From Mycolicibacterium mageritense (GTDB lineage Bacteria; Actinomycetota; Actinomycetes; Mycobacteriales; Mycobacteriaceae), in the NCBI RefSeq assembly GCF_010727475.1, contig NZ_AP022567.1, positions 7,750,001 to 7,814,000 on the forward strand: 64,000 nucleotides of DNA, given 5' to 3'. Under the pieces are notes generated by a model that saw only the letters and a program-made list of their open reading frames with translations, had not been told where the DNA came from and ran no database searches. The position numbers and the translations under genes were made by a program. Numbering within the stretch: the first letter of the stretch is position 1; each line of letters starts with the position of its first letter. Below are positions 14,912 through 24,381 of this stretch, in pieces.

Positions 14912-16134
14912 GTCCACGCGGCGCCGACATCAGGGTGCTCGACACCGAAGCGGATCTGACCAAGGCGCTCAACCTGTTCCGTACCGCGATGGTGGGCTTT
15001 CCCCAGCTGTCCGGACTGGCGAAAGGACGGATCCGGCAGATCTTGGAACCGGGCCGCACGTTCGGCGCATTCGTCGACGGCCATCTGGTGGGCACCACCG
15101 ATTCCGCGACCAGTTCGCTCACCGTGCCCGGGGGCAAGCTCGTGGGGCACGCCGCGGTGACCCACGTCGGAGTGCTGCCCTCGCACACCCGACGCGGGAT
15201 CGCCACCGACCTGATGCGTCGTCAGCTCCGTGACATTCGTGACCGGGGCGAAGCGGTCGCAACCCTGCGGGCCTCGGAGGCCACCATCTACGGGCGGTTC
15301 GGCTACGCGCCCGCGAGCTTCACCACGACGGTGGATCTGTCGACCAAGCGGACGCGGCTGCGGCCGGACGTCGGTCACGGCGGGCCTGTCCGGTTGATCG
15401 ACCTGGACGAATCGTGGCGGCTGCTGCCGCAGATCTACGCGGCCAACCGGCCCGACCGACCGGGCACCATCGACCGCCCCGCGGTGTGGTGGCATTCTCA
15501 GCAGCTGCGCGCCGAGGGCACGAGCGGGCCCGGCTACGTGGTGGTCCACGGTGAGCCGGGACATGAAACAGGTTTCGCGAGATACCATCCCGTCGACACC
15601 GAGGCCTGGTTCGTCAGTGCGCACCGCACCGTGGTGGTGGACGACTTCTTCGCTCCCACCGCCGACGCCTACCTCGGGCTGTTGCGCTTCTTCCTCGATC
15701 TTGACCTGATCGACCGGGTGGTGTTCCAGATGCTGCCGACCGACGATCCCCTGCCGTGGCTGCTCTCCGACCGGCGGGCGGCAACCGCAGGCGGTGCCCG
15801 CGACGAAACGTGGTTGCGGATCGTCGACGCCGCAGCCGCTTTGGCGGCGAGGGACTACAACGACGGCGGCTCGGTCACCCTTCGGGTGCACGACGCCCTG
15901 CTGCCGGAGAACTCGGCGACCTACTCGATCTCACCATCGGGCGCGGAATCGACACGTGGCGATGCGCAGTTGGAGGCCGGGATCGACGCCGTGGCAGCAG
16001 CCCTGCTCGGCGCGACGTCATGGCGCACCCTGGCGTTCAACGGCTCGGTGCGGGTCAACGAACCCGCCGCGCTAGTCACCGCCGACCGTCTGTTCTCGGT
16101 ACCACTGCAACCACACAGCGGCATCTTCTTCTGA
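14908..16134 (+). CDS. Eis-family GNAT acetyltransferase
   Basis: 408 aa from TTG 14908, which overlaps the ANTAR stop (TTGA); GTG 14935 is an alternative. N-terminal GNAT fold with the acetyl-CoA loop VLPSHTRRGIATDLMRRQL and the conserved Tyr region ATIYGRFGYAPAS, a second GNAT-like half, and an SCP2-like C-terminal domain ending in FF, as in Eis whose C-terminal carboxylate is catalytic. Eis acetylates amines on aminoglycosides and peptides and also acts on proteins. This is a paralogue away from the usual eis locus. No Cys is visible. Confidence 0.85.
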   Translation: MSPRGADIRVLDTEADLTKALNLFRTAMVGFPQLSGLAKGRIRQILEPGRTFGAFVDGHLVGTTDSATSSLTVPGGKLVGHAAVTHVGVLPSHTRRGIATDLMRRQLRDIRDRGEAVATLRASEATIYGRFGYAPASFTTTVDLSTKRTRLRPDVGHGGPVRLIDLDESWRLLPQIYAANRPDRPGTIDRPAVWWHSQQLRAEGTSGPGYVVVHGEPGHETGFARYHPVDTEAWFVSAHRTVVVDDFFAPTADAYLGLLRFFLDLDLIDRVVFQMLPTDDPLPWLLSDRRAATAGGARDETWLRIVDAAAALAARDYNDGGSVTLRVHDALLPENSATYSISPSGAESTRGDAQLEAGIDAVAAALLGATSWRTLAFNGSVRVNEPAALVTADRLFSVPLQPHSGIFF

Positions 16135-16233
16135 CGGTCGATAACTTCGGGGTGATCGAAACCGTTGGCCGACAGTGAATCCTGGCCGAGGATAGGGACA
16201 TGAATTCGGTGCGGTCACGGCGTCACACCCGCG

Positions 16234-17856
16234 ATGACGCTGTTTGACGTCACCGATCTCGCCGTCACCATCCACACCGGGAACCGCGCTCGCGGACGGC
16301 GAGCGGTGCGGGCGGTCGAGTCGATCAGTTTCTCGGTGGAGTCCGGTCAGACCGCCGCGATCGTGGGTGAATCCGGTTCCGGTAAGAGCGTGTCCCTGCT
16401 GGCGGCCACCCGGCTGCTCGGCGCCCGGGCCGAGACGACGGGCTCCGTCCGCTTCGCCGGCCAGGATCTGCTGTCGGTGAGCGAACCCGAACTGCGCCGA
16501 ATCCTGGGCAAGGACATCGGTTTCGTGTTCCAGGATCCTCAGAGCAATCTGCACCCGTTCAAGTCGGTCGGGCACCAGATCGACGAAGTGCTGCGCATCC
16601 ACACCCGCGCCGGGCGCCGTGCACGCCGCGAACGGGTCGAGGAGTTGCTCGCAGAGGTCGGCATCCCGGCCGGCGGCTACGACAGTTTCCCGGCGGAGTT
16701 CTCGGGCGGCATGCGGCAACGCGCGATGATCGCGATGGCGATCGCACTGAACCCCGCGCTCATCATCGCCGACGAACCGACCACCGCGCTCGACGTCAGC
16801 GTGCAAGCCGGAGTTCTCAAACTGCTCAAGCGACTACAGCGCGAGCACGGCACCGCGATCCTGTTCGTCAGCCACGACCTCGGAGTCGTTCACGAGGTCG
16901 CCGACACCGTCACCGTGGTCAAAGACGGCCGGGTGGTGGAAAGTGGCTCCCGGGACCGGATCTACGGCCGACCACAGGAGCAGTACACGCGAGACCTGTT
17001 GGCGGCGTCGCTGTTGCACACGGTGGACGCCGGGCGCGGCCTCGATGCAGCCGAACCGGCGGACACCACTGAATCTCTGCTGACCGTGCGACGGCTGCGC
17101 AAGAGCTATCCCGCCCGTACCCGCCGCGAGCGTACAACCGTGGTCGAAGGCCTCGACTTCACCATCAGCCCCGGCGAGATCGTCGGCCTGGTCGGTGAAT
17201 CGGGGTCGGGAAAATCGACGGTCGGGCGGATCGTCGCCGGGCTGCAGTATGCCGACGCCGGCGAGATCACGCTGGCCGGTAACCATTTCCCCACCGCGGT
17301 CGACGACGGCGTGCCGCCGCTGCCTGCCACCGCGCGCCGTGACGTCCAACTGGTGTTCCAGGATCCCTACTCGAGCCTCAACCCCCGCCGTACCGTCGCG
17401 GCATCCCTGGCAGAACCCCTGCGCGCACAGCACGTCGACAGCGCCGTGATCGTGGCCCGCGTGGCAAGCGCGGCCGACGACGCCCGGTTGCCCCACTCAC
17501 TGCTCGACCGCTACCCCGCCGAACTGTCCGGCGGACAACGGCAACGGGCCGCGTTCGCCCGGGCGCTCGTGCTGCAACCCCGGCTGATCGTCGCCGACGA
17601 AGCCCTGTCCTCGCTGGACGTCACGACGCAGAGCGAGATCATCTCGCTCGTCCAGCAGTTGGTGCGCGACCACCGCACGGCCTTCCTGTTCATCACCCAC
17701 GACCTCGGCGTGGTGTCGTCCATCGCGCACCGGGTGATCGTGCTGGGACCGGACGGGGTGGAGGAGATCGGTGCCACCGCGGACGTCTTCTCTGCGCCCC
17801 GGTCGGCATACACCCGCCGGCTCCTCGATGCCATCCCCCGCCTGAAGGCCTCATGA
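16234..17856 (+). CDS. Dipeptide/oligopeptide-type ABC transporter, fused double ATPase
   Basis: 540 aa with two complete ABC domains in tandem (DppD-DppF-like). First half: Walker A GESGSGKSVS, signature FSGGMRQRA; second half: GESGSGKSTV and LSGGQRQRAAF. It energises the two permeases that follow. ATG 16234 is 99 nt after the Eis-like stop and its end overlaps the next gene by ATGA. No Cys and about four Met in 540 residues is very low. A possible 15-codon upstream ORF starts at 16200 and overlaps its start. Confidence 0.92.
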   Translation: MTLFDVTDLAVTIHTGNRARGRRAVRAVESISFSVESGQTAAIVGESGSGKSVSLLAATRLLGARAETTGSVRFAGQDLLSVSEPELRRILGKDIGFVFQDPQSNLHPFKSVGHQIDEVLRIHTRAGRRARRERVEELLAEVGIPAGGYDSFPAEFSGGMRQRAMIAMAIALNPALIIADEPTTALDVSVQAGVLKLLKRLQREHGTAILFVSHDLGVVHEVADTVTVVKDGRVVESGSRDRIYGRPQEQYTRDLLAASLLHTVDAGRGLDAAEPADTTESLLTVRRLRKSYPARTRRERTTVVEGLDFTISPGEIVGLVGESGSGKSTVGRIVAGLQYADAGEITLAGNHFPTAVDDGVPPLPATARRDVQLVFQDPYSSLNPRRTVAASLAEPLRAQHVDSAVIVARVASAADDARLPHSLLDRYPAELSGGQRQRAAFARALVLQPRLIVADEALSSLDVTTQSEIISLVQQLVRDHRTAFLFITHDLGVVSSIAHRVIVLGPDGVEEIGATADVFSAPRSAYTRRLLDAIPRLKAS

Positions 17857-18794
17857 CCGATCTCCTGCTGAAACCCACTGTTGCCGTTGATCCCTCGACG
17901 CCCCTACGCCACGGCCGGGTGCGGTCGTTGCTGCGCGATCCGGGTCTCGTGGCCGGCTCGGCGCTGGTGGCCGTGGTGCTGCTGGCCGCGGTGAGCGCAC
18001 CCGCTGTCGCCGCCGTCGTCGGTCATGGCCCGAACGAGCAGTTCCCCGACGAGACCCTCGATGCGGCCGGGCTACCGATCACCGGCGGCAACGGATTCCT
18101 GCTCGGCGCCGACGGCAGCGGTCGCGACGTTCTCGTCCGCACGCTCTATGGCGCGCGGGTGTCGCTGGCCATCGGCATACCCGCCACCACGATCGCGATG
18201 CTCGTCGGCCTGGTGATCGGACTGGCCGGCGGGTACTTCGGCGGGCGACTCGACGCCGCGCTCTCCGAACTGACCAACGTCGCGCTGGCCTTCCCGTTCC
18301 TGGTGACGGCCCTGAGCGTGGTCACCCTCAACCGGGGTACCGCGGGCACCACTGTGGTCGACCCGATCATCGTCGTGATCGGCATCATCGCACTGTTCTC
18401 CTGGACCTATTTCGCGCGGCTGGTACGCAATTCGGTGATCGAGATCAAGTCCAAACCGTTCGTGTTGGCTTCGATCGGTGCGGGCAGTTCGCCTTCGCGG
18501 GTGATCCTGCGCGAGATCCTGCCCAATATCGCCCCGACCGTGGTCATCTACTGGGCTGTGCAGTTGCCGATCAACATCATCGCGGAGGCGTCGCTGTCCT
18601 ACCTCGGTGTCGGCATCAGGCCGCCGACTCCGAGCTGGGGCACCATGATCGCCAACGCGCAGGACTCCGCGCTGTATCAGACGCAACCGCTCATGCTCGT
18701 CGCCCCCGCGGGCGCGCTGTTCGTCACGGTGCTGGGCTTCAACGTGTTGAGCACAGCGCTGCGCAATCGGTTCGACCCGAGCGCGGCTCGGTGA
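17853..18794 (+). CDS. Peptide-type ABC transporter permease (DppC-like)
   Basis: 313 aa, six membrane segments. The N-terminal OppC_N-type segment and the EAA-like loop IGAGSSPSRVILREILPNIAP mark the DppC side of the channel. It overlaps both neighbours by 4 nt (ATGA before, GTGA after), so the whole transporter is translationally coupled. No Cys seen. Confidence 0.92.
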   Translation: MTDLLLKPTVAVDPSTPLRHGRVRSLLRDPGLVAGSALVAVVLLAAVSAPAVAAVVGHGPNEQFPDETLDAAGLPITGGNGFLLGADGSGRDVLVRTLYGARVSLAIGIPATTIAMLVGLVIGLAGGYFGGRLDAALSELTNVALAFPFLVTALSVVTLNRGTAGTTVVDPIIVVIGIIALFSWTYFARLVRNSVIEIKSKPFVLASIGAGSSPSRVILREILPNIAPTVVIYWAVQLPINIIAEASLSYLGVGIRPPTPSWGTMIANAQDSALYQTQPLMLVAPAGALFVTVLGFNVLSTALRNRFDPSAAR

Positions 18795-19774
18795 GGCGCA
18801 CCCTGCTCTGGCGTTCCGCACGCATGGTGGTCACGGTGTTCGCCGTCGTGCTCGTGACCTTCGGACTCACCAAGGTCGCCTATCAGAATCCGGCTCGGAT
18901 GCTGGCGCCCGAGAACGCGTCCCAGCAGACCGTGGATGCCATCGCGAACAGCCTGCGCCTCAACGATCCATGGTATGTGCAGCTGTGGCACTACGTCGTA
19001 CGCGGTCCGGAGATCAAGGGCACTCCCACGGGCCTTCTCAATTGGCCGCCGAGCCTTGGCTATTCGTACCGGGAACAGCGCCCGGTCACCGATCTGATCC
19101 TGGAGAAGATCCCGGCCACCCTCAGCCTGGCCGTCGGCGCCCTGGTGCTGTGGATCAGTCTGTCGATCCTGCTCGGGGTTTACGCGGCCCGTAAACCGGG
19201 CGGCGTCTTCGACGCGGTCACGTCGGCGATTTCGTATGTGTTCCTGTCGGTCCCGACGTTCGTCACGGGCGTGATCCTGCTGTTTGTGCTTTACTACCAG
19301 CTTTCCCTGGCAGGCGTGAAGTGGTTTCCCAGCGGCGGATACGTCGCGCTGACCACGTCACCGTCCGAGTGGGCCAGGCACCTGTTGTTGCCCTGGCTGA
19401 CACTGGTATTGGCCGAGGTGGGCTTGTTCCAACGTGTGGTACGGGCGTCGGTCCTCGAGGTGTCGAACAAAGATTTCATCCGCACGGCCCGCGCGAAGGG
19501 CGTCGCGCCGCACGGGGTCTATTTCAACCATGCCCTTTCGGCCGCGCTCAACCCGATCCTGACGCTGGGCGCGATCGAGTTCGCCACGATCCTGGGTGGC
19601 GCGATCATCACCGAACAGATCTTCGGCATCGACGGCGTCGGCAGGCTTGCCGTCAACGCCGCCAACAACGGCGACGCTCCCGTCGTGATCGGCTGCACGC
19701 TGCTGGGCGCCGTGATCTTTGTGCTCTCCACGTTCGCCGTCGACGTCGTCGCCACTGCCCGCAGCGGTAAATGA
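18791..19774 (+). CDS. Peptide-type ABC transporter permease (DppB-like)
   Basis: 327 aa from GTG 18791, overlapping the previous stop. DppB layout: N-terminal span, periplasmic region, then five spans with the loop RTARAKGVAPHGVYFNHAL. It forms the substrate channel with the DppC-like subunit. Order ATPase-DppC-DppB-binding protein reverses the classic dpp order but is common in actinobacteria. Confidence 0.92.
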   Translation: MRRTLLWRSARMVVTVFAVVLVTFGLTKVAYQNPARMLAPENASQQTVDAIANSLRLNDPWYVQLWHYVVRGPEIKGTPTGLLNWPPSLGYSYREQRPVTDLILEKIPATLSLAVGALVLWISLSILLGVYAARKPGGVFDAVTSAISYVFLSVPTFVTGVILLFVLYYQLSLAGVKWFPSGGYVALTTSPSEWARHLLLPWLTLVLAEVGLFQRVVRASVLEVSNKDFIRTARAKGVAPHGVYFNHALSAALNPILTLGAIEFATILGGAIITEQIFGIDGVGRLAVNAANNGDAPVVIGCTLLGAVIFVLSTFAVDVVATARSGK

Positions 19775-19821
19775 CCTGCAGGCCAAACGAATTCCGCGCA
19801 CACCCGAGAAAGGTACGAACA

Positions 19822-21588
19822 ATGAACTTGAGAGGCCGTCGCGTCATCGCGGTCGCGTTGAGCACCACACTGCTGGTCGCGGCCTGCGGCCGCGGCGACG
19901 ATCGATCCGCTGCGGTCGACCCTGCGGAGCTGTCCGGTGGGACACTCCACGTCGCCTCGGTCGGTGACGTCGACGCGCTCGACCCGCTGATCGCCTACTC
20001 CGCGGAGTCGTGGCAGGTCATCCGGGCGACCACGCGGCAGCTGGTCACGTATGCCGGCAACAAGGACGGGATCGGCAAGGACACCGAGGTGGTGCCCGAT
20101 CTCGCGGAGAGCTGGGACATCAGCCCGGACCGCAAGACCTACACGTTCCATCTCCGCGACAACATCAACTTCTCCGGGGCCAGCACGCGACCGATCACCG
20201 CGCAGGACTTCGTCTATGCGGTCAAGCGGTTCCCCGACCCCAACGCACAGGTCAGCGCGATCACCTACTACAACGCGCTGTTCGAAGGCTTCAAGGAGTA
20301 CTCCGACGAGTTCGCCAAGGTGCCCACCGGGGATCTCGCCGCGGTCAAGAACTTCATCGACAGCCACGACATCAGCGGGCTGAAAGCCGTGGACGACAAG
20401 ACTTTACAGCTGACGCTGACCCAGCCGGCCAGTGACATCCTGGACATCCTGACCCTCAATTTCGTCACCCCGCTGCCCGAGGAAGTCGTGTCGAAGTACT
20501 TCGCCGACAGCCTGGAATTCCGCAAGAACTATGTGTCCAGCGGCCCGTACTACATCGAGTCCCTCGATCCGGGCAAGCAGTTGACGCTCGCGAAGGTGCC
20601 CGAGTACAACGCCGCGGGCGATCCGCGAAAGGCATACGCCGACAAGATCGTCTTCGACACCACGGTCAGCTCGGCCGACGCCGTGTCGCAGCAACTGCAG
20701 ACCGGCACCGCCGACATCGGGCTGTACGTGCGGGCCTTCCCCGCCAACGTCATCGCGCAGTACAAGAAGACCGACCCTGAACATCTGCATGCGTCGGCGA
20801 GCGGGTCGGCGATCTTCATCAGCCAGAACAACCCGGCGGACCCGAAAACACCTGCGCAGCAGGCATTCAAGGATCTACGGGTCCGGCAGGCGTTCAACTA
20901 CTCGCTCAACCGGGCGGACGTGGTCCGTGGTCTCGGCGGCCCGGACTCGGCCATTCCCAGCAATGAGATCTTGACCTCCACGATCGTCGGTTACACGGGG
21001 AAGAACCCGTACCCGACACCGGAGGACAAGGGCGATCCCGACAAGGCAAAGGCATTGCTCGCGGAGGCGGGCAAGCCGGGTCTCACGGTCAACGTGGCAT
21101 ATCGCAACAATCCGGAATTCGAGAAGATCGCGACGTCGGTGCAGACGTCGGCGGCGCGGGCGGGGATCAACGTCAAGCTCACCCCCATCGCGGCCGACAG
21201 CTGGGGCGCATTCGACGCGTTCCTCGGTGACAAGACGAAACTCGACCAGTGGGATCTGGCGATCACGAACTGGACGCCGGACTGGCAGGGCAACAGCGCC
21301 AGGATGACGCTGGGCGGTTGGCTGGACTCCGACTTCGCCCCGGGCGGCACCTGGAACGGCGTCACTTATCACAATCCCAGGCTCAACGAAGCCGTCAACC
21401 GCGCGTTCGCAGCCCAGGATCCGACTGCCGACTGGCAGGAGGCCAACACGATCGCGACGGAAGACCTGGCCTGGTTCCCGCTCATCGAGCGGGTGAAGAC
21501 CGTGCCGACGTCCGACCGGGTCACCAACTGGACCTGGCAGTCGCTCGGGAACAACGCCGACATCACCAACATCGCGGTCAACGGATAG
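19822..21588 (+). CDS. Solute-binding lipoprotein of the peptide-type ABC transporter
   Basis: 588 aa from ATG 19822, preceded by GAGAAAGG. Signal peptide with lipobox LVAAC (Cys about residue 22) and an SBP_bac_5 fold (AESWDISPDRKTYTFHLRDNINF). Apart from the initiator and lipobox Cys I count a single Met in the mature chain of about 565 residues, which is extreme. The ligand may therefore be a sulfur source such as a Cys- or glutathione-like peptide, with the gene expressed in sulfur limitation (inference; nickel or other peptides remain possible). Confidence 0.9.
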   Translation: MNLRGRRVIAVALSTTLLVAACGRGDDRSAAVDPAELSGGTLHVASVGDVDALDPLIAYSAESWQVIRATTRQLVTYAGNKDGIGKDTEVVPDLAESWDISPDRKTYTFHLRDNINFSGASTRPITAQDFVYAVKRFPDPNAQVSAITYYNALFEGFKEYSDEFAKVPTGDLAAVKNFIDSHDISGLKAVDDKTLQLTLTQPASDILDILTLNFVTPLPEEVVSKYFADSLEFRKNYVSSGPYYIESLDPGKQLTLAKVPEYNAAGDPRKAYADKIVFDTTVSSADAVSQQLQTGTADIGLYVRAFPANVIAQYKKTDPEHLHASASGSAIFISQNNPADPKTPAQQAFKDLRVRQAFNYSLNRADVVRGLGGPDSAIPSNEILTSTIVGYTGKNPYPTPEDKGDPDKAKALLAEAGKPGLTVNVAYRNNPEFEKIATSVQTSAARAGINVKLTPIAADSWGAFDAFLGDKTKLDQWDLAITNWTPDWQGNSARMTLGGWLDSDFAPGGTWNGVTYHNPRLNEAVNRAFAAQDPTADWQEANTIATEDLAWFPLIERVKTVPTSDRVTNWTWQSLGNNADITNIAVNG

Positions 21589-21610
21589 CGCGGTCGGGCG
21601 GGGCCTGCCG

Positions 21611-22156
21611 TCAGCGCGCGGCAACCGCGAGCAACCAGGCCTCGCCGTCGCCTTCGCCCGCGGCGATCACGTCGAGCCTGGCGAATGCGGCAGGCAGTTC
21701 ACCCGGCGCGCACCGGTACGGTCCGGGTGCCGCGCCGACCTCGCTGAGCGCGCAGATCGCGAACAGACCGCCCGGCGCGAGCCGGTCGACGATCGCATCG
21801 TCCAACCGGCGGTCGCGGAAACGGTGGCACAGGATCACGTCGGCCGGCGGTCCCTGCGGCAGGCCGTCGTCCAGATCGTGCACGTCGAAGCGGCACCGGT
21901 CCGCGACGCCTGTGCGCTCGGCAAGCCGGTGAGCCTGATCGACCGCGACGGCGGACACATCCACACCCCACACCTGTAGACCGCGGCACGCGAGCCATAC
22001 CGACGCGGCGCCCTGACCACAGGCCAGGTCGAGCGCCGTTCCCGAATGCGGGAACGCCGATTCGAGTCCCGCGAACACACGCGGCAACGCACCGGCGCCG
22101 GCGGCGGGCCGGTCTGCATACTCGGCGTCCCAGCGGGCCCGGTCTCGCACGCTCAT
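21611..22156 (-). CDS. Class I SAM-dependent methyltransferase
   Basis: 181 aa. Motif I ALDLACGQGAASVWLA, then VWGVDVSAVAVDQA, and VILCHRFRDRR near motif III. The length suits the small methyltransferases of the tellurite-resistance/thiopurine type. Acceptor unknown. It converges on the ABC binding protein gene and diverges from the dehydrogenase. Confidence 0.8.
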   Translation of the reverse strand: MSVRDRARWDAEYADRPAAGAGALPRVFAGLESAFPHSGTALDLACGQGAASVWLACRGLQVWGVDVSAVAVDQAHRLAERTGVADRCRFDVHDLDDGLPQGPPADVILCHRFRDRRLDDAIVDRLAPGGLFAICALSEVGAAPGPYRCAPGELPAAFARLDVIAAGEGDGEAWLLAVAAR

Positions 22157-22221
22157 CCAGCCACTCTAGGAAAGATGCACCGAACGGGAATACGGGCACG
22201 CCGCGAGAGGTTTGCCCCCAC

Positions 22222-23136
22222 ATGCGAGCCATCGTCTTCGACCCGCAAGCGCCGGCAAAACTGCGATTCGACGAGGTGGCCGAGCCACCCGTGGCGGATT
22301 CTCAGGTTCTGATCGACGTCCACGCAATCGCACTCAATTTCGGCGAATTGCACTTCATCGACCACATGCGCCGTCCCGGGGAGGTGCCCGGCTGGGACAG
22401 CGCGGGTGTCGTGGTGCAGGCCGCGGCCGACGGATCCGGGCCGCCCGAAGGCGCCCGGGTCGTGGGGTTCAGCGGTGAGGCGGGCTGGGCCGAGCGGCGG
22501 GCCGTCGCGACGGACAACCTGGCCGAACTGCCCGAGTTCGTCGAGTTCGACGAGGCTGCCGCGCTTCCGGTCGCGGGTGTCACCGCGCTGCAGGCGCTGC
22601 GTGCTCTCGGCCCCGTCGTCGGGCGCCGCGTGTTGATCACCGGCGCCTCGGGCGGTGTCGGACGCTACGCGGTACAGCTCGCGGCAAGGGCCGGGGCACA
22701 TGTCGTCGCCGCCGTCGGCAGCCCGGCCCGCGGCGAGGGCCTCGAACAGCTCGGCGCCGCCGAAGTCGTCGTCGGGGTCGACGGTGTCGAGCCCGTGTTC
22801 GGGGTGCTCGACAACGTCGGCGGGAAGCTCTTGGCGCAGGCGTTCAGCCTGGTGTCCGACGGCGGCTCGGTGCAGTCGATCGGCATGGCCTCCAACGAAC
22901 CGACCACCATCAACTTCGAGCACGAACGTCGGCTGGGTAACCGGAAACGGTTGGAGCCGTTCACGGTTCGCGCCCCGTTCCAGGCCGACCTGGACTACCT
23001 GCTCACGCTGCTGGCCGACGGCGAGCTCGACCCGCAGATCGGGCTCCGGGACTCGTGGGACAACATCGCGGCCGCAGCAGAGGCCTTGCTGAACCGCAAG
23101 GTCGCGGGCAAGGCCGTGCTGCGCGTCGGGCAGTAG
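22222..23136 (+). CDS. Quinone oxidoreductase-like MDR dehydrogenase
   Basis: 304 aa medium-chain dehydrogenase/reductase. N-terminal GroES-like domain and NADPH-binding Rossmann motif ITGASGGVGRYAVQLA. The structural Zn Cys cluster is absent, typical of the quinone-oxidoreductase branch. It probably reduces enones or quinones with NADPH. No clear operon partners. Confidence 0.85.
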   Translation: MRAIVFDPQAPAKLRFDEVAEPPVADSQVLIDVHAIALNFGELHFIDHMRRPGEVPGWDSAGVVVQAAADGSGPPEGARVVGFSGEAGWAERRAVATDNLAELPEFVEFDEAAALPVAGVTALQALRALGPVVGRRVLITGASGGVGRYAVQLAARAGAHVVAAVGSPARGEGLEQLGAAEVVVGVDGVEPVFGVLDNVGGKLLAQAFSLVSDGGSVQSIGMASNEPTTINFEHERRLGNRKRLEPFTVRAPFQADLDYLLTLLADGELDPQIGLRDSWDNIAAAAEALLNRKVAGKAVLRVGQ

Positions 23137-23145
23137 CCGGGACCG

Positions 23146-24381
23146 TCAGTTCCCCTGACCGCCCCGGCCCAGCGACGCCAGGTCCGCCACCGGATCCTTG
23201 CCGTTGATGAACCAGTCGCCCAGGATGCGTGCCTTGTAGACCACCGGATTGTGCGACGCGAGCGTGCGGGCGTTGCGCCAATGCCGGTCCAGCCCAAGCT
23301 TTTCCGATACGCCTGACGCACCGAGCGCGTCGAACACCCGCGTGGTGGCCCGCAGCGCGGCGCCGATGATCACGAGTTGTGCCTGTGCGACGGCGACCTC
23401 GGCGTCGACGAGCAGTTGCCGCGCGTGCTCGTCACCGCCCGAGAGCCGCCCTGCCACGATCCGGTCCAGCGTGCGCGCGCTACTGGCCAGGGCGGCCTCC
23501 GCGCCGAACGCGTCGGCGGACAGCTCTCCGATCACCTGCAGCAGCTGAGGATCGTCGGACGGCACCGCGGCCAGACCCTGCGGATAGTTGCGGACGCGTT
23601 CCTTCAACGCGGCCGACCCGTCACGCTGCACCGCCCGGGTGATGCCGGTGAGCACGGCGAGCATCGCGGTCTGGTAGAAGTGCGCCTGATAGGTGAAGCG
23701 TTCCGCGGCGGGAAAGACGTTGCCGCGCTCGGCCTTGGCGCGGTCATACCGGGCCGAGCCACTCGCGGTGGTGCGTTGGCCGAAACCGCGCCAGTCGTCG
23801 ACCAGGGTCACGCCCGGATCGTCGGCGCGTACCAGCGCGGTCCAGAGCTGCCCATCGTCGCCACGTCCCAGCACGTCGAGCCAGTCCGCGTACAGACTGC
23901 CGGTCGCATAGTATTTGGCACCGCTGACCACCCAGTGCCCGTCTTCGGCGGTCACCGTCGTGGTGAGGTTGGCCAGGGTGACGTTGTTGGCCTCGGTCCA
24001 ACCCCCACCGACGAATTCACCTGCCAGGAACCGCTTGATCCAGGTGGTGTTGTCCTCCGAAACCGGTGCGTTGAGCCGGTCTTCGACAAAGGCGAGGTGG
24101 TTGCGCCAGATGTGGGCGACGTTGGCGTCGGCCTCCCCCAGTTCGGCCAGCAGCAGGAAGGTCTGTTCCAGCGAGGCACCGAACCCACCCTGTTCGGCCG
24201 GGATCCGGAGGGTGCCGAAACCCGCCTCGTTGAGCCACCGCACCTGCTCGTGCGGGAAGACCCGGTCGGCCTCCCGCTGGACGCTGCCCTCGGCGATCCG
24301 CTCGAAGACCGGCCGGAACACCGACCGGAGTTCGGCGTCGTACCCCGAGGGCCGTTTGAGATAACTTGCTTGCGTGGTCAT
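23146..24381 (-). CDS. SfnB/DszC-like acyl-CoA-dehydrogenase-fold flavin monooxygenase
   Basis: 411 aa from ATG 24381, overlapping the GNAT gene by ATGA. Acyl-CoA dehydrogenase fold, but the central and C-terminal parts (HWVVSGAKYYATGSLYADWL; ...RHWRNARTLASHNPVVYKARILGDW) are those of the SfnB/DszC group, which uses reduced flavin and oxygen on organosulfur compounds rather than dehydrogenating acyl-CoA. Last gene of a five-gene set with two FMN monooxygenases. One internal Met and no Cys. Likely role: organosulfur breakdown (inference). Confidence 0.85.
   Translation of the reverse strand: MTTQASYLKRPSGYDAELRSVFRPVFERIAEGSVQREADRVFPHEQVRWLNEAGFGTLRIPAEQGGFGASLEQTFLLLAELGEADANVAHIWRNHLAFVEDRLNAPVSEDNTTWIKRFLAGEFVGGGWTEANNVTLANLTTTVTAEDGHWVVSGAKYYATGSLYADWLDVLGRGDDGQLWTALVRADDPGVTLVDDWRGFGQRTTASGSARYDRAKAERGNVFPAAERFTYQAHFYQTAMLAVLTGITRAVQRDGSAALKERVRNYPQGLAAVPSDDPQLLQVIGELSADAFGAEAALASSARTLDRIVAGRLSGGDEHARQLLVDAEVAVAQAQLVIIGAALRATTRVFDALGASGVSEKLGLDRHWRNARTLASHNPVVYKARILGDWFINGKDPVADLASLGRGGQGN

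Noticed and set aside
16200..16247. 15-codon ORF overlapping the start of the peptide-type ATPase
   Set aside because: It has an ATG and stops just inside the gene but contains no Cys and no well-spaced -10, so I did not call it an attenuator.
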